Shown here: in pieces, positions 1-7,466 of the stretch
Layout of the letters: each line of letters begins with the position of its first letter
How positions within the stretch are numbered: position 1 is the first letter of the stretch
Assembly (NCBI GenBank): GCA_029781825.1
Contig: JAKOVY010000027.1
Coordinates: 1-35,260, forward strand
DNA length: 35,260 nucleotides
Source of the DNA: Bacillota bacterium
GTDB taxonomy: Bacteria > Bacillota > Syntrophomonadia > Syntrophomonadales > DTU052
Direction of reading: 5' to 3'
Position numbers and translations under genes: made by a program
Notes under the pieces: model-generated
What the model was told of the DNA's origin: nothing
Database searches by the model: none
What the model saw: only the letters and a program-made list of their open reading frames with translations

Positions 1-95
1 GATTCCAGCAGTTTTGATACGCTGGAATCCCTGGCATCCGACAAAAATAGATGCTGAAGTAATTCTGAGTCGATGGTAACATGGTATTGAGCCAT
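1..95 (-). CDS. IS256-family (mutator-type) transposase, N-terminal fragment
   Basis: On the minus strand an ATG at 95 follows a GGAGGTGA ribosome site. It opens a frame reading MAQYHVTIDSELLQHLF and later SVSKLLE, which matches the conserved start of IS256-family transposases. These are about 400-aa DDE enzymes that cut and paste the element. Only about 31 residues are present because the frame runs off the left edge, so the catalytic core cannot be judged. This is the only transposase seen in the window. Confidence 0.8.
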   Translation of the reverse strand, partial: MAQYHVTIDSELLQHLFLSDARDSSVSKLLE

Positions 96-198
96 TGCAA
101 GGTCACCTCCGGTTTTGGTTTGTTTTTTCGTCACTTACCATTCTAAACCAGAGGCCTTGTTTATGGCTCTTTATTTTACACAATTATATGGACTTAAC
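1..198 (-). mobile_element. IS256-family insertion sequence, end portion (cut by window edge)
   Basis: The first ~198 bases read on the minus strand as the 5' end of an IS256-type transposase gene. About 100 bp outside its start lies an end-like sequence: on the minus strand, AAGTCCATATAATTGTGTAA (about 176-195), which resembles the terminal inverted repeat I know from IS256-family elements (AAAGTCC..ATAATTGTGTAAA). The outer boundary is therefore put at about 196-199. The other end and the target duplication lie outside the window. The exact boundary is uncertain by a few bases. Confidence 0.75.
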
Positions 199-289
199 TC
201 AACATTGCAGTGCAGTAATATCAGTCTACAAATGGTGAGTACTTCACCTGAAATAGTTGTTTTGTCTCGGCGACGTTCTAACACTTTTT

Positions 290-303
290 TTGATCTGAAT
301 CAA
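290..303 (+). promoter_or_regulatory. FNR-type binding site
   Basis: TTGATCTGAATCAA is a perfect match to the FNR consensus TTGAT-N4-ATCAA. It sits 6 bp upstream of the -35 of the promoter at 310-339, centred about -49 from the predicted start. That is not a standard class I or II spacing, so activation or repression cannot be told. A Crp/Fnr-family regulator with FNR-like DNA-contact residues is encoded at 4777-5445. Confidence 0.6.
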
Positions 304-309
304 ATATAT

Positions 310-339
310 TTGCACAACAAGCAAAAATTTTGCTATTAT
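310..339 (+). promoter_or_regulatory. Sigma-A type promoter
   Basis: TTGCAC (310-315), an 18-bp spacer and TATTAT (334-339) form a good vegetative promoter. The start is predicted near 346. It would drive a leader of about 130 nt that ends in a terminator before the MFS gene. Confidence 0.55.
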
Positions 340-345
340 AGTCGT

Positions 346-476
346 GGCAGGATTGGGTCTGACGGTAGAAAAATAGTTTTACAAAAGGGTAGGAAGGTTA
401 GCATGGCAGGCAAATAGTTGGGCACAGGCGGTTATTTGCTGTGTCTAAACTCACGAGCTCCTGCGGGAGTTTTTTT
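346..476 (+). promoter_or_regulatory. Structured leader with possible attenuation, upstream of the MFS gene
   Basis: This segment lies between a promoter and a terminator and encodes no convincing protein. It can form GGCACAG/CTGTGTC (421-427 with 440-446), or alternatively CAG(G)CAAATA/TATTTGCTG (about 407-416 with 433-441); these share bases and exclude each other. GCAGGA at 347-352 (and GCAGG at 406-410) can pair with TCCTGC at 459-464 inside the terminator, so an antiterminated form is possible. It does not match a riboswitch class I recognise. It could equally be a free-standing small RNA. Confidence 0.35.
456..476 (+). terminator. Intrinsic terminator at the end of the leader
   Basis: AGCTCC (456-461), loop TGCG, GGAGTT (466-471), then a run of T to 476. 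The stem is short and has one G-T pair, but the T-tract is good. It lies about 100 bp before the MFS start, so transcription from the promoter at 310 must read through it to reach the gene. Confidence 0.6.
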
Positions 477-575
477 ATTGGGCAAAATTATCAAAAAGGC
501 GTTAGGCATATTACTCGCCTATTAATGGCAGCCTGACAGAGTATTGGACCAAATCATGCAAAAGAGGTGTTCGTC

Positions 576-1781
576 GTGGTAAGAAACATCGGTTGGCGGG
601 TTACGACAGCAGCAGTCCTCCTTAACCTGGCCAGTGGATTCCTATATGCCTGGAGCGTATATGCAGCCGCACTCATCCAGGAACTCGGATTTACCAAGAC
701 CCAGGCCATGCTTCCTTACACTGTGGCTCTGGCAATGCTGGCGGTAATGATGGTGCCGGGCGGTAAGTTGTTTGATACCTATGGGCCTCGGGTCGTTGCC
801 ACCATCGGCGGGATATTAATGATCACCGGTATGGCCCTCACCTCCATGCAGACCACAATACCAGGATTTGTTGTGTTCTTTGGAGTTATGGTAGGAGCCG
901 GGTCGGGTATAGCTTATGGGGTTACCATACCCTCGGCTGTCAAGTGGTTTCCACCGGCCAAACGCGGTCTGGTATCCGGTTTGGTGGTGGCCGGTCTGGG
1001 TTTGGCGGCGGCGTATGCGGCCCCTCTCGCTCAGGTCATCATCAATGCCGTAGGAGTCAAGCAGACCTTCCTGATCGTTGGAATTGTGTTCGGTGGCCTG
1101 GTGGTCTTATTGGCTCAGTTCCTGGCTGTGCCCCCGGCTGGATATGTTCCCGCGGGGACTCCGGCACCAGCTGCCGGCACGGCATCTGCCAAAAATGAGT
1201 TTTCGCCCTCCGAAATGATGGGCACCATACAATTCTGGCTAATCTGGTTGATGTACTGTTTTGGAGCAATTGCCGGCCTAATGGTGATAGGACATATAGC
1301 CATAATCGCCGATATTCAGGCTCAGCTTAAGTGGGGGTTCGCGTTGGTCGCAATTCTGGCAGTTTTCAATTCCGCCGGCCGAGTCGTAGGCGGATTCCTG
1401 TCCGACCGCATAGGGCGGGATCGAACATTGATTTTGATGTTTGCACTACAGGCCGCCAATATGCTGTTGTTCAGATACTATGCCGACATGACCTCCTTGA
1501 CCGTCGGAGTCTGCATAACCGGCGTTGCTTATGGGTCACTGCTGGGGATTTTCCCGGCCTTAACCTATGACTTTTTCGGCTTGAAGAACAGTGGTACGAA
1601 TTACGGTCTGGTATTTACCGCTTTTGGGGCGGCAGGCATCATCGGACCGCTGATGGCGGGGAAAATCGTTGACATAACAGGGGCCTACAGCTATGCGTAC
1701 ATCGCTGCGGCTGTCATATTGGCGGCGGCGGCAGTAATGGTCAAATTCCTCAACAAGCCCAAAAAGGAAGCAATCGTTTAG
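576..1781 (+). CDS. MFS transporter, oxalate/formate antiporter (OFA) type
   Basis: A 401-residue integral membrane protein of the major facilitator superfamily, with about 12 hydrophobic segments and a charged/Ala-rich central loop (roughly residues 195-210). The opening (NLASGFLYAWSVYAAAL), GGKLFDTYGPR after TM2 and GGFLSDRIGRDRT in the second half are typical of the oxalate/formate antiporter and monocarboxylate branch. It probably moves a small carboxylate across the cytoplasmic membrane, but the substrate is not readable. I chose GTG at 576 because GAGGTG (564-569) lies 6 bases upstream; the in-frame GTG at 567 overlaps that site. An acyl-CoA synthetase follows 33 bp later, suggesting uptake and activation of an acid in one operon. 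Confidence 0.85.
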   Translation: MVRNIGWRVTTAAVLLNLASGFLYAWSVYAAALIQELGFTKTQAMLPYTVALAMLAVMMVPGGKLFDTYGPRVVATIGGILMITGMALTSMQTTIPGFVVFFGVMVGAGSGIAYGVTIPSAVKWFPPAKRGLVSGLVVAGLGLAAAYAAPLAQVIINAVGVKQTFLIVGIVFGGLVVLLAQFLAVPPAGYVPAGTPAPAAGTASAKNEFSPSEMMGTIQFWLIWLMYCFGAIAGLMVIGHIAIIADIQAQLKWGFALVAILAVFNSAGRVVGGFLSDRIGRDRTLILMFALQAANMLLFRYYADMTSLTVGVCITGVAYGSLLGIFPALTYDFFGLKNSGTNYGLVFTAFGAAGIIGPLMAGKIVDITGAYSYAYIAAAVILAAAAVMVKFLNKPKKEAIV

Positions 1782-1814
1782 CCATAGTACATTTAAGAAA
1801 GGTAGGAATCCAAA

Positions 1815-3449
1815 ATGCCTATTACCGAATTTCTGGCTCGCAATGCCAGTCTGTATGGCGATGAGATCAGCCTCATTGAAAGAAACCCGGAGCTGCAGGG
1901 AAGACGGAAAGATTCCTGGCGTGAATTCGAACTGATCGAACCAAATCCCCCGACCCTGTTTCGCCGCCATATGACTTGGCGGGAGTTTGACAACAGAGCC
2001 AACCAATTTGCCAACCTGCTGCTCAAAAGAGGGATTAAGAAGGGCAATAAAGTGGCCATCCTGCTGTTAAACTGTCTGGAATGGCTGCCGATATATTTCG
2101 GAGTTCTTAAGACCGGTGCCCTGGCCGTTCCGTTAAACTTTCGCTATACCTCTGAAGAAATCAAATACTGTTTGAACTTATCGGAAGCCGATGCACTGGT
2201 ATTCGGCCCTGAATTTATTGACCGGTTGGAAACAATCCTAGATCAGATCCCGAAGGTGAAACTGCGTTTCTTTGTTGGGGAGGATTGCCCGCCCTTTGCC
2301 GACAGCTACGAACCTCTGGCAGCAGAGTGCTCGACAGAAGCTCCCCCCATCAAACTGACAGATGAAGATCACGCGGCCATTTATTTTTCCTCCGGGACTA
2401 CCGGCTTTCCTAAGGCGATTCTGCACAATCATCGCAGCCTGGTGTCGGCCTGTGTGACGGAACAAAAACATCACGGCCAGACCCGGGAGGACAACTTCCT
2501 GTGCATACCGCCGCTGTATCATACCGGCGCCAAGATGCACTGGTTCGGCAGCCTGCTGGCGGGCAGCAGAGCGGTATTGCTGCGCGGCGTAAAACCGCAA
2601 TGGATTCTGGAAACGGTTTCCGATGAAAAGATCACCATCGTATGGCTGTTGGTCCCCTGGGCGCAGGACATCCTGGATGCCATCGAAAGCGGAGAAGTGA
2701 AGCTGGAGGATTACGAGCTTGATCAGTGGCGGCTGATGCACATCGGTGCCCAGCCCGTTCCTCCCAGTCTGATTCACCGCTGGAAAAAACATTTTCCGCA
2801 TCATCTCTATGATACGAATTACGGATTGAGCGAATCCATCGGCCCCGGCTGCGTTCATCTGGGGATCGAGAACATCCACAAAGTGGGAGCCATTGGGAAA
2901 CCGGGCTACGGTTGGGAGGCCAAAATCGTTGACGAAGCCGGTAATCCGGTGCCGCAAGGACAGGTGGGAGAACTGATTGTACGCGGTCCCGGTTTAATGC
3001 AGTGTTACTACAATGATCCGGAAGCTACGGCGGCTACACTGAAGAACGGTTGGCTTTATACCGGAGATATGGCTCGTATGGACGAGGATGGATTTATCTT
3101 CCTGGTGGACCGTAAAAAGGACGTAATCATCAGTGGCGGAGAGAATATATACCCGGTTCAGATCGAAGATTTCCTTCGCGGGCATGATTCAATCAAAGAT
3201 GCGGCGGTTATCGGAGTGCCGGATACCCGTCTGGGCGAAATTGCAGCCGCTATCATTGAGCTAAAACCGGGTCATAACTGCAGCGAAGAAGACATAAAGT
3301 CCTTCTGTTCTGTTCTGCCGCGTTACAAACGACCGCGGAAAATCATATTTGATAAAGTGCCGCGCAATCCGACCGGCAAAATTGAAAAGCCCAAACTGCG
3401 GCAATTATACGCCGGCGGCAGCGTGGTAGAGATGCAAATCAAGAGTTAA
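1815..3449 (+). CDS. Acyl-CoA synthetase (AMP-forming), class I adenylate-forming family
   Basis: A 544-residue cytoplasmic enzyme expected to activate a carboxylic acid to its CoA thioester with ATP. The nucleotide-binding motif YFSSGTTGFPK is at about residues 192-202, YGLSES is the A5 region, YTGDMARMDEDGF starts at about 415, DRKKDVIISGGENIYP follows, and the C-terminal lysine is in NPTGKIEKPKL (about 518-528). Length and motifs fit the medium/long-chain FadD-like group; the acid is not evident. GGTAGGA stands 8 bases before the ATG. It probably forms an operon with the upstream carrier. Its last 25 bp are repeated exactly 65 bp downstream. It is not closely related to the tandem synthetases at 16797 and 19283. 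Confidence 0.88.
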   Translation: MPITEFLARNASLYGDEISLIERNPELQGRRKDSWREFELIEPNPPTLFRRHMTWREFDNRANQFANLLLKRGIKKGNKVAILLLNCLEWLPIYFGVLKTGALAVPLNFRYTSEEIKYCLNLSEADALVFGPEFIDRLETILDQIPKVKLRFFVGEDCPPFADSYEPLAAECSTEAPPIKLTDEDHAAIYFSSGTTGFPKAILHNHRSLVSACVTEQKHHGQTREDNFLCIPPLYHTGAKMHWFGSLLAGSRAVLLRGVKPQWILETVSDEKITIVWLLVPWAQDILDAIESGEVKLEDYELDQWRLMHIGAQPVPPSLIHRWKKHFPHHLYDTNYGLSESIGPGCVHLGIENIHKVGAIGKPGYGWEAKIVDEAGNPVPQGQVGELIVRGPGLMQCYYNDPEATAATLKNGWLYTGDMARMDEDGFIFLVDRKKDVIISGGENIYPVQIEDFLRGHDSIKDAAVIGVPDTRLGEIAAAIIELKPGHNCSEEDIKSFCSVLPRYKRPRKIIFDKVPRNPTGKIEKPKLRQLYAGGSVVEMQIKS

Positions 3450-3512
3450 AACCCACCTGCAGTATCATATACCTGCTGAGAACTGCGGTGGTAGAGATGC
3501 AAATCAAGAGTT
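3423..3512 (+). repeat. Direct repeat, 25 bp exact, offset 65 bp
   Basis: Positions 3423-3447 (the 3' end of the synthetase gene) and 3488-3512 are identical over 25 bp, and similarity continues for about 9 bases (AAACCCAC versus AAAGCCCAC). The second copy lacks the stop codon because of one extra T. The remaining DNA between the copies is not similar. Confidence 0.85.
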
Positions 3513-3522
3513 TAAAGCCCAC

Positions 3523-3555
3523 GGGGAAGCAGGAGAAGGGGTTCTCCTGTTCCCC
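3523..3555 (+). terminator. Strong hairpin after the acyl-CoA synthetase gene
   Basis: GGGGAA-g-CAGGAGAA (3523-3537), loop GGGG, TTCTCCTG-TTCCCC (3542-3555): 14 pairs with one bulged base. No clean T-run follows (CAATGGTCTTATT), so it is a weak intrinsic terminator or an mRNA-stabilising stem. From here to about 3780 I see no gene. Confidence 0.5.
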
Positions 3556-3781
3556 CAATGGTCTTATTGATGGTGACTTGCTCCCCCGTTTCTGTTCCCC
3601 TTCCAAAATCACACCCGGAAATAATCCCGGAGGCTATTCTTACCGGTTTCCCATTTGCCATCGGCAGAGTCACGAGCAATTCCTGTTGATCTGTTAATGG
3701 TTGGTTTTATTATAGTGATAGAGGAGATCGGCTTTTTACCTAACAGGACGCCTATGGCGGGAGCACAAAACAAATGCGGCC

Positions 3782-3810
3782 TTGGCAGGATGCGGCTTCT
3801 GTTCTATAAT
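3782..3810 (+). promoter_or_regulatory. Sigma-A promoter of the metal transporter gene
   Basis: TTGGCA (3782-3787), 17 bp, TATAAT (3805-3810): a near-consensus promoter with a start near 3817. The resulting leader of about 125 nt contains small hairpins (GGGC-TTC-GCCC near 3868 and GCCG-TTTT-CGGC near 3884). I cannot assign it to a known metal riboswitch. A weaker alternative is TTGATC-N16-TATTAT at 3686-3713. Confidence 0.55.
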
Positions 3811-3942
3811 CGTTTGGCATAGAAGGGTTCTGCCATAGTTGTTATGAGGTCTTGGTTAGTGATTTCGGGCTTCGCCCATAGTGGCCGTTTTCGGCTTGAG
3901 TATTGAAACAATAACGTAATTCCTTATGGAAGGAAGATCTGT

Positions 3943-4752
3943 TTGGAGTCTGCAAACGTTCTGATGGCGTTTTCCTTGACGCTTATTGCAGGTCTGGCTA
4001 CGGGAATCGGCAGTGTTCTGGCCTTGCTCACCCGGAAGACAAGCACCAAGTTCTTGTCCATAGCCCTGGGTTTTTCAGCCGGGATCATGCTTTATGTGTC
4101 TTTCGTCGAAATGCTGGTGGAAGTCAGAACATCTCTTATGGCAGTCCTTGGAGAAAGGAATGGAGCATGGGCCGCTATAGCTGCCTTCTTTTTCGGCATA
4201 TTGCTGATTGCAGCTATTGACAAATTGATACCCGCTACCGAAAACCCTCATGAAGTTCATACCGTGGAAGAAATGGACGGACAAAGCGAAACCCACAAGT
4301 CAAACTTGATGAGAATGGGACTCTTTACGGCATTTGCTGTAGGAATTCACAACTTCCCGGAAGGAATGGCGGCGTTCGTTGCAGCTCTTGGCGATCCCGG
4401 TCCGGGAATAGCGGTAGCATTGGCTATCGCCATACATAATATCCCGGAAGGTATTGCGGTTGCGGTACCGGTGTTTTATGCCACCGGCAGCAGGAAAAAG
4501 GCGTTCAGATTGTCGTTTTTGTCGGGACTTTCTGAACCGGCCGGAGCCCTCATAGGGTATTTCCTGCTTCTCAGGTTTTTGAATGATGCCATGTTCGGTT
4601 TCATCTTTGCCGCCGTCGCCGGGATAATGGTATATATCAGTCTTGATGAACTGCTTCCCGCGGCCAGGGAGTATGGGGAGCACCATCTGTCTATTCTGGG
4701 TCTGATTCTCGGAATGGCGGTAATGGCTTTAAGCCTTCTACTGCTCATGTAG
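3943..4752 (+). CDS. zupT: ZIP-family divalent metal transporter (ZupT type)
   Basis: A 269-residue membrane protein with eight predicted helices and a short acidic/His-containing loop after the third. The signatures [12 protein letters not shown] and [14 protein letters not shown] are the paired metal-binding helices (TM4 and TM5) of ZupT, which imports zinc and other divalent metals. Length is normal for the family (about 260-270). The start is TTG at 3943 with GGAAGGA 8 bases upstream. It has its own promoter at 3782. Its 3' end is only 24 bp from the convergent Crp/Fnr gene, with no evident terminator between them. Confidence 0.88.
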   Translation: MESANVLMAFSLTLIAGLATGIGSVLALLTRKTSTKFLSIALGFSAGIMLYVSFVEMLVEVRTSLMAVLGERNGAWAAIAAFFFGILLIAAIDKLIPATENPHEVHTVEEMDGQSETHKSNLMRMGLFTAFAVGIHNFPEGMAAFVAALGDPGPGIAVALAIAIHNIPEGIAVAVPVFYATGSRKKAFRLSFLSGLSEPAGALIGYFLLLRFLNDAMFGFIFAAVAGIMVYISLDELLPAAREYGEHHLSILGLILGMAVMALSLLLLM

Positions 4753-4776
4753 TCGAGCCATGTTGAATCATCAATC

Positions 4777-5445
4777 CTAGATCAAGGCCCGCAGCCGCTT
4801 CTTGTCAACGATTCTTACCCCGCCGCGGTATTGTTCAACCAGTCCTTCTTCGACGAAGTACCTTAACATCCTGGAAACGACCTCTCTTGCCGAACCGATA
4901 TACCGGGCAATCTGCTCGTGGGTAAGCGGGATGGAATCGCTTTTTGTTCGGGCGGCCTCATCCAACAGGAAACGTGCCAAGCGTTTGTCCATGCTCATGA
5001 AGAGAATCTGTTCAATGGTCCACATTACGTCTGAGAACCGGTTCGCCGCTTCTTTCAGAGCGAAGTTTTCCACATAGACATTTTCCTCCGCCAGCTTTGC
5101 AAAGACCTCGTTATCGATGATTACAAGCTCGCTGTCCGTTTCGGCGTCAATATGCACGTCAAAGGTGATGCTGTTTATGACACAGGAGGCGGACAGTATG
5201 CAGATATCCCCGCTGAAAAGCCGGTATAAGGTGATTTCCCTGCCGTCTTCAGAAAGGATATAAGTTCGCAGTCCACCGCTCTTGACAATCACTACCCCTG
5301 CGCAGTCGTTTTCCCCGCCATGAACGTTTTCCCCCTGGCGGTAACGCCGGGTTATGTTATTGGCGGCCAGCAGCTCCTGCTCGCCGGGGCTTAATTTGTC
5401 CCAAAAAGGCAGAACATTGGCCAACAAATTTCTGTGCTCCAGCAT
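4777..5445 (-). CDS. Crp/Fnr-family transcriptional regulator
   Basis: A 222-residue protein with an N-terminal cyclic-nucleotide-binding-like beta-barrel (about 15-125), a dimer helix and a C-terminal winged helix (about 165-215). The recognition helix reads GSAREVVSRML, giving E188, S191 and R192, the same E-x-x-S-R arrangement that FNR uses to read TTGAT half-sites. It lacks the N-terminal cysteine cluster of FNR; cysteines are at 48, 82 and 88, so its signal is unknown (redox, haem or a ligand are possible). A good GGGGAGGG site precedes the ATG. It lies 62 bp behind trxA on the same strand, probably in one operon. A 9-bp inverted repeat encloses its ribosome site and start codon. Confidence 0.87.
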   Translation of the reverse strand: MLEHRNLLANVLPFWDKLSPGEQELLAANNITRRYRQGENVHGGENDCAGVVIVKSGGLRTYILSEDGREITLYRLFSGDICILSASCVINSITFDVHIDAETDSELVIIDNEVFAKLAEENVYVENFALKEAANRFSDVMWTIEQILFMSMDKRLARFLLDEAARTKSDSIPLTHEQIARYIGSAREVVSRMLRYFVEEGLVEQYRGGVRIVDKKRLRALI

Positions 5446-5484
5446 GATATACCCTCCCCAGTATGCCTAGGAAGAGTATATCAT
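5444..5484 (-). promoter_or_regulatory. Inverted repeat enclosing the start of the Crp/Fnr gene
   Basis: ATGATATAC (5444-5452) and GTATATCAT (5476-5484) are perfect 9-bp complements. In the minus-strand mRNA the 3' arm contains AU of the start codon and the loop holds the GGGGAGGG ribosome site. It could fold to hide the start, or be an operator for autoregulation. Confidence 0.5.
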
Positions 5485-5507
5485 TACCGGGCTTTAAACT
5501 TCTGCCT

Positions 5508-5819
5508 TCAATGGTTAAGCATATTGAGAATCGAAGACTTGGATTGAACCCCAACTCTTTTTTCTACCACTCGGCCGTCCTTTACCACCGCCAGGGTCGG
5601 GATGCTTCTGATGCCAAAGGCGGCTTCCAACTCGGGCTGTTCATCAACATTTACCTTGCCAACCTTGGAATGCGGTGCTTCGCGTGCTACCTCATCTATA
5701 ACCGGGCTGAGGATTCGGCAGGGTCCGCACCACTCCGCCCAAAAGTCCAATAATACAGGTCGATCGGATTTGATGACTTCGCTCTCAAAGTTTTCTTTGG
5801 TTATGGTTAATGCACGCAC
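5508..5819 (-). CDS. trxA: Thioredoxin
   Basis: A 103-residue protein with the classical active site WAEWCGPC (cysteines 31 and 34), the cis-proline region RSIPTLAVVKDG and normal thioredoxin length. It is a cytoplasmic disulfide reductant. The start is GTG at 5819 with AAAGGAGT about 7 bases upstream. A Crp/Fnr-type regulator follows in the same direction after 62 bp. A candidate promoter lies at 5852-5880, and a perfect palindrome GTGACC-T-GGTCAC further upstream may bind a regulator. Confidence 0.93.
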   Translation of the reverse strand: MRALTITKENFESEVIKSDRPVLLDFWAEWCGPCRILSPVIDEVAREAPHSKVGKVNVDEQPELEAAFGIRSIPTLAVVKDGRVVEKRVGVQSKSSILNMLNH

Positions 5820-5851
5820 TATCTCAACTCCTTTGCTGTCAGGATAATTAA

Positions 5852-5880
5852 ATTCTAGTTTCTGTACTTACTCTACTGAA
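5852..5880 (-). promoter_or_regulatory. Candidate promoter of trxA
   Basis: On the minus strand, TTCAGT (5880-5875), 17 bp, TAGAAT (5857-5852), with a start near 5845. The -10 is good and the -35 weak. Confidence 0.4.
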
Positions 5881-5897
5881 CGGAGAAAACCTCATCA

Positions 5898-5910
5898 GTG
5901 ACCTGGTCAC
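5898..5910. promoter_or_regulatory. Perfect palindrome upstream of trxA
   Basis: GTGACCTGGTCAC is a 6-1-6 palindrome centred about 60 bp upstream of the predicted trxA start. It fits a dimeric repressor or activator site. No partner protein can be named. Confidence 0.35.
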
Positions 5911-5951
5911 AATAACGCGAATACCCGGTCAACGGCTTTGGTTCCTATGTC

Positions 5952-6050
5952 GGGCTGTATTGGATACTTACGGAAAGATATGACAGGGTGCTCGTTCTTT
6001 TCCCGTTCGGTCTCTTTGGGTTGTGTTGGAAATTTGCAGAAAGATATGGT
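5952..6050. repeat. Imperfect direct repeat pair, offset 66 bp
   Basis: Positions 5952-5984 and 6018-6050 match at about 25 of 33 bases without gaps (shared blocks: TTGGA, GAAAGATATG). No gene is visible between 5820 and 6271; besides this pair it holds the trxA promoter on one side and the promoter of the 6272 gene on the other. Confidence 0.55.
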
Positions 6051-6202
6051 CGATAAAAAACTTTCCTCCGGGAATTCAACTATTCTCATCAGCAAGGAGA
6101 AGGCGAGCTCACTTCAGGCTGCCAACGGTGGAGACATCAAAGATCCTCATTATTAGGGCTTGGCAGAAAACTGCTGGAAAACTTGAGTATTTTGTTTGCT
6201 TA

Positions 6203-6232
6203 TTCGATCCAATTCATACTTGTTGTTATAAT
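6203..6232 (+). promoter_or_regulatory. Candidate promoter of the 6272 gene
   Basis: A perfect -10 TATAAT (6227-6232) has a weak -35, TTCGAT (6203-6208), at 18 bp. The start is near 6239. Confidence 0.45.
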
Positions 6233-6271
6233 AAAGGTATTGAATAAACGGGAGCGGAGGGAGAGTCATTT

Positions 6272-7324
6272 ATGTTGAAAACACGCATGACCGAGCTTTT
6301 CGGGATAGGACACCCGATAATGCTGGCAGGCATGAACTGGATCACGGAACCGGAGCTGGTTGCTGCAGTAAGTAACGCCGGCGGCCTTGGCATACTGGCG
6401 GTTGCACGCTGCGCACCGGAAGAAACCCGCAAGTTGATTAGGGAAACACGGCAGCTTACGGATAAACCGTTTGGCATCAACCAGATTTTGATTGGTGCCA
6501 ATGCCAAAGAGAACATCCAGGTGGCTATCGAGGAGAAAGTTCCCATCATCAACTATTCTCTGGGCAAACCCTGGTTCATCGACCAGGTGCATGACTATGG
6601 CGGCAAGGTCGTGGGCACCATCGCCATAGCGAAGCATGCAGTTAATGCGGCCAAGCTTGGCTGTGACGCCCTCGTAGTCACCGGCCACGAAGCGGCCGCT
6701 CACGGCGATGCAGCCACCTCTTTGGTCCTCATTCCTGTGGTTGCCAGTCAGGTTGACATCCCGCTGATTGCAGCCGGCGGTTTTTATGACGGGCGCGGTC
6801 TGGCTGCGGCCTTGGCCCTGGGAGCGGACGGTATTTCTATGGGAACCAGATTCATTGCCACCAAAGAATGTAACGTCCATGACAACTTTAAGCAGCTCAT
6901 AGTAAACGCATCGGAACAGGATACCCTTTACAGCCATGTATTCGACGGCATGAAAGGAAGGGTTCTAAAGACCAAAGCTGCACTCAAGATGATGCAGAGA
7001 GGATTCCCCCTGTTTGAGGCCTTCAAGGGCGCCAAAGAGGTTAAAGAACAGATGAATCTTTCCTACCCGGCATTCCTCGCTATGAGCTTCAAGATGCTGG
7101 GCAAAGAGGACGAAGGTTATATGCCGTGGATCATGGCGCGGCAGGCGGTAGGGACCCGCAGGCATTTAATGGCGATCCAGAAAGGCGATGTTGAGGAAGG
7201 CATCCTTTTTGCCGGTCAGAACGTGGGCGGCATTAATGACATTCCAACCGTTAAGGAGCTTGTTGACCGCACCGTAGCGGAGGCGGAAGCGGTAATCGAT
7301 AAGCTTAACCAAGCGAAAGCCTGA
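6272..7324 (+). CDS. NAD(P)H-dependent flavin oxidoreductase, nitronate monooxygenase/YrpB family
   Basis: A 350-residue FMN-binding TIM-barrel protein. The start (IGHPIMLAGMNWI), VVTGHEAAAHGD at about 135-146 carrying the family's conserved His, and the phosphate-binding IAAGGFYDGRGLAAALALGADG place it in the 2-nitropropane dioxygenase/nitronate monooxygenase family. FabK enoyl-ACP reductases belong to the same superfamily. The true substrate cannot be told; many such proteins in anaerobes are uncharacterised. The ATG is preceded by GGAGGGAG about 8 bases upstream. It has its own promoter at 6203 and a clear terminator at 7429, so it is a single-gene unit. Confidence 0.82.
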   Translation: MLKTRMTELFGIGHPIMLAGMNWITEPELVAAVSNAGGLGILAVARCAPEETRKLIRETRQLTDKPFGINQILIGANAKENIQVAIEEKVPIINYSLGKPWFIDQVHDYGGKVVGTIAIAKHAVNAAKLGCDALVVTGHEAAAHGDAATSLVLIPVVASQVDIPLIAAGGFYDGRGLAAALALGADGISMGTRFIATKECNVHDNFKQLIVNASEQDTLYSHVFDGMKGRVLKTKAALKMMQRGFPLFEAFKGAKEVKEQMNLSYPAFLAMSFKMLGKEDEGYMPWIMARQAVGTRRHLMAIQKGDVEEGILFAGQNVGGINDIPTVKELVDRTVAEAEAVIDKLNQAKA

Positions 7325-7333
7325 AATCCGGAT

Positions 7334-7430
7334 GTCTATAAAACCTGGCAATTGGTTGGATACAGGCACACGACTCGAAATCGCATAGGCGGGTGACCGT
7401 CCATAAAGCCCGGAAATTGATTGGGTACCG
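7334..7430. repeat. Imperfect direct repeat pair, offset 65 bp
   Basis: The segments from 7334 (GTCTATAAAACCTGG) and 7399 (GTCCATAAAGCCCGG) align without gaps for about 30 bases, including AATTGGTTGGATAC versus AATTGATTGGGTAC. The reverse complement of the pair at 18831-18943 contains the same TTGATTGGGTA and GTTGGTTGG cores, so the two loci look like one dispersed family. Confidence 0.55.
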
Positions 7431-7466
7431 GGGAAGCAGAGGATTTACCCTGCTTCCCCGTTCTTT
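7429..7466 (+). terminator. Intrinsic terminator of the 6272 gene
   Basis: CGGGGAAGCAG (7429-7439) and CTGCTTCCCCG (7450-7460) form a perfect 11-bp stem with a 10-nt loop, followed by TTCTTTTG. The rest of the gap to 7696 contains no gene I can support; near 7635-7649 GCTTTA-TAA-TAAAGC is a palindrome containing a TATAAT. Confidence 0.8.

Noticed and set aside
115-417. Open frame of 100 codons on the plus strand after the IS element
   Set aside because: It crosses the IS end, the FNR-like site and the promoter, has no ribosome site and shows no protein-like pattern.
346-476. Cyclic-di-GMP, fluoride or tetrahydrofolate riboswitch
   Set aside because: The conserved blocks of these classes as I remember them are not present; only a generic leader plus terminator can be supported.
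5907-6247. Several short open frames on both strands between trxA and the flavoprotein gene
   Set aside because: They overlap the repeat pair and promoters, lack ribosome sites and resemble nothing.
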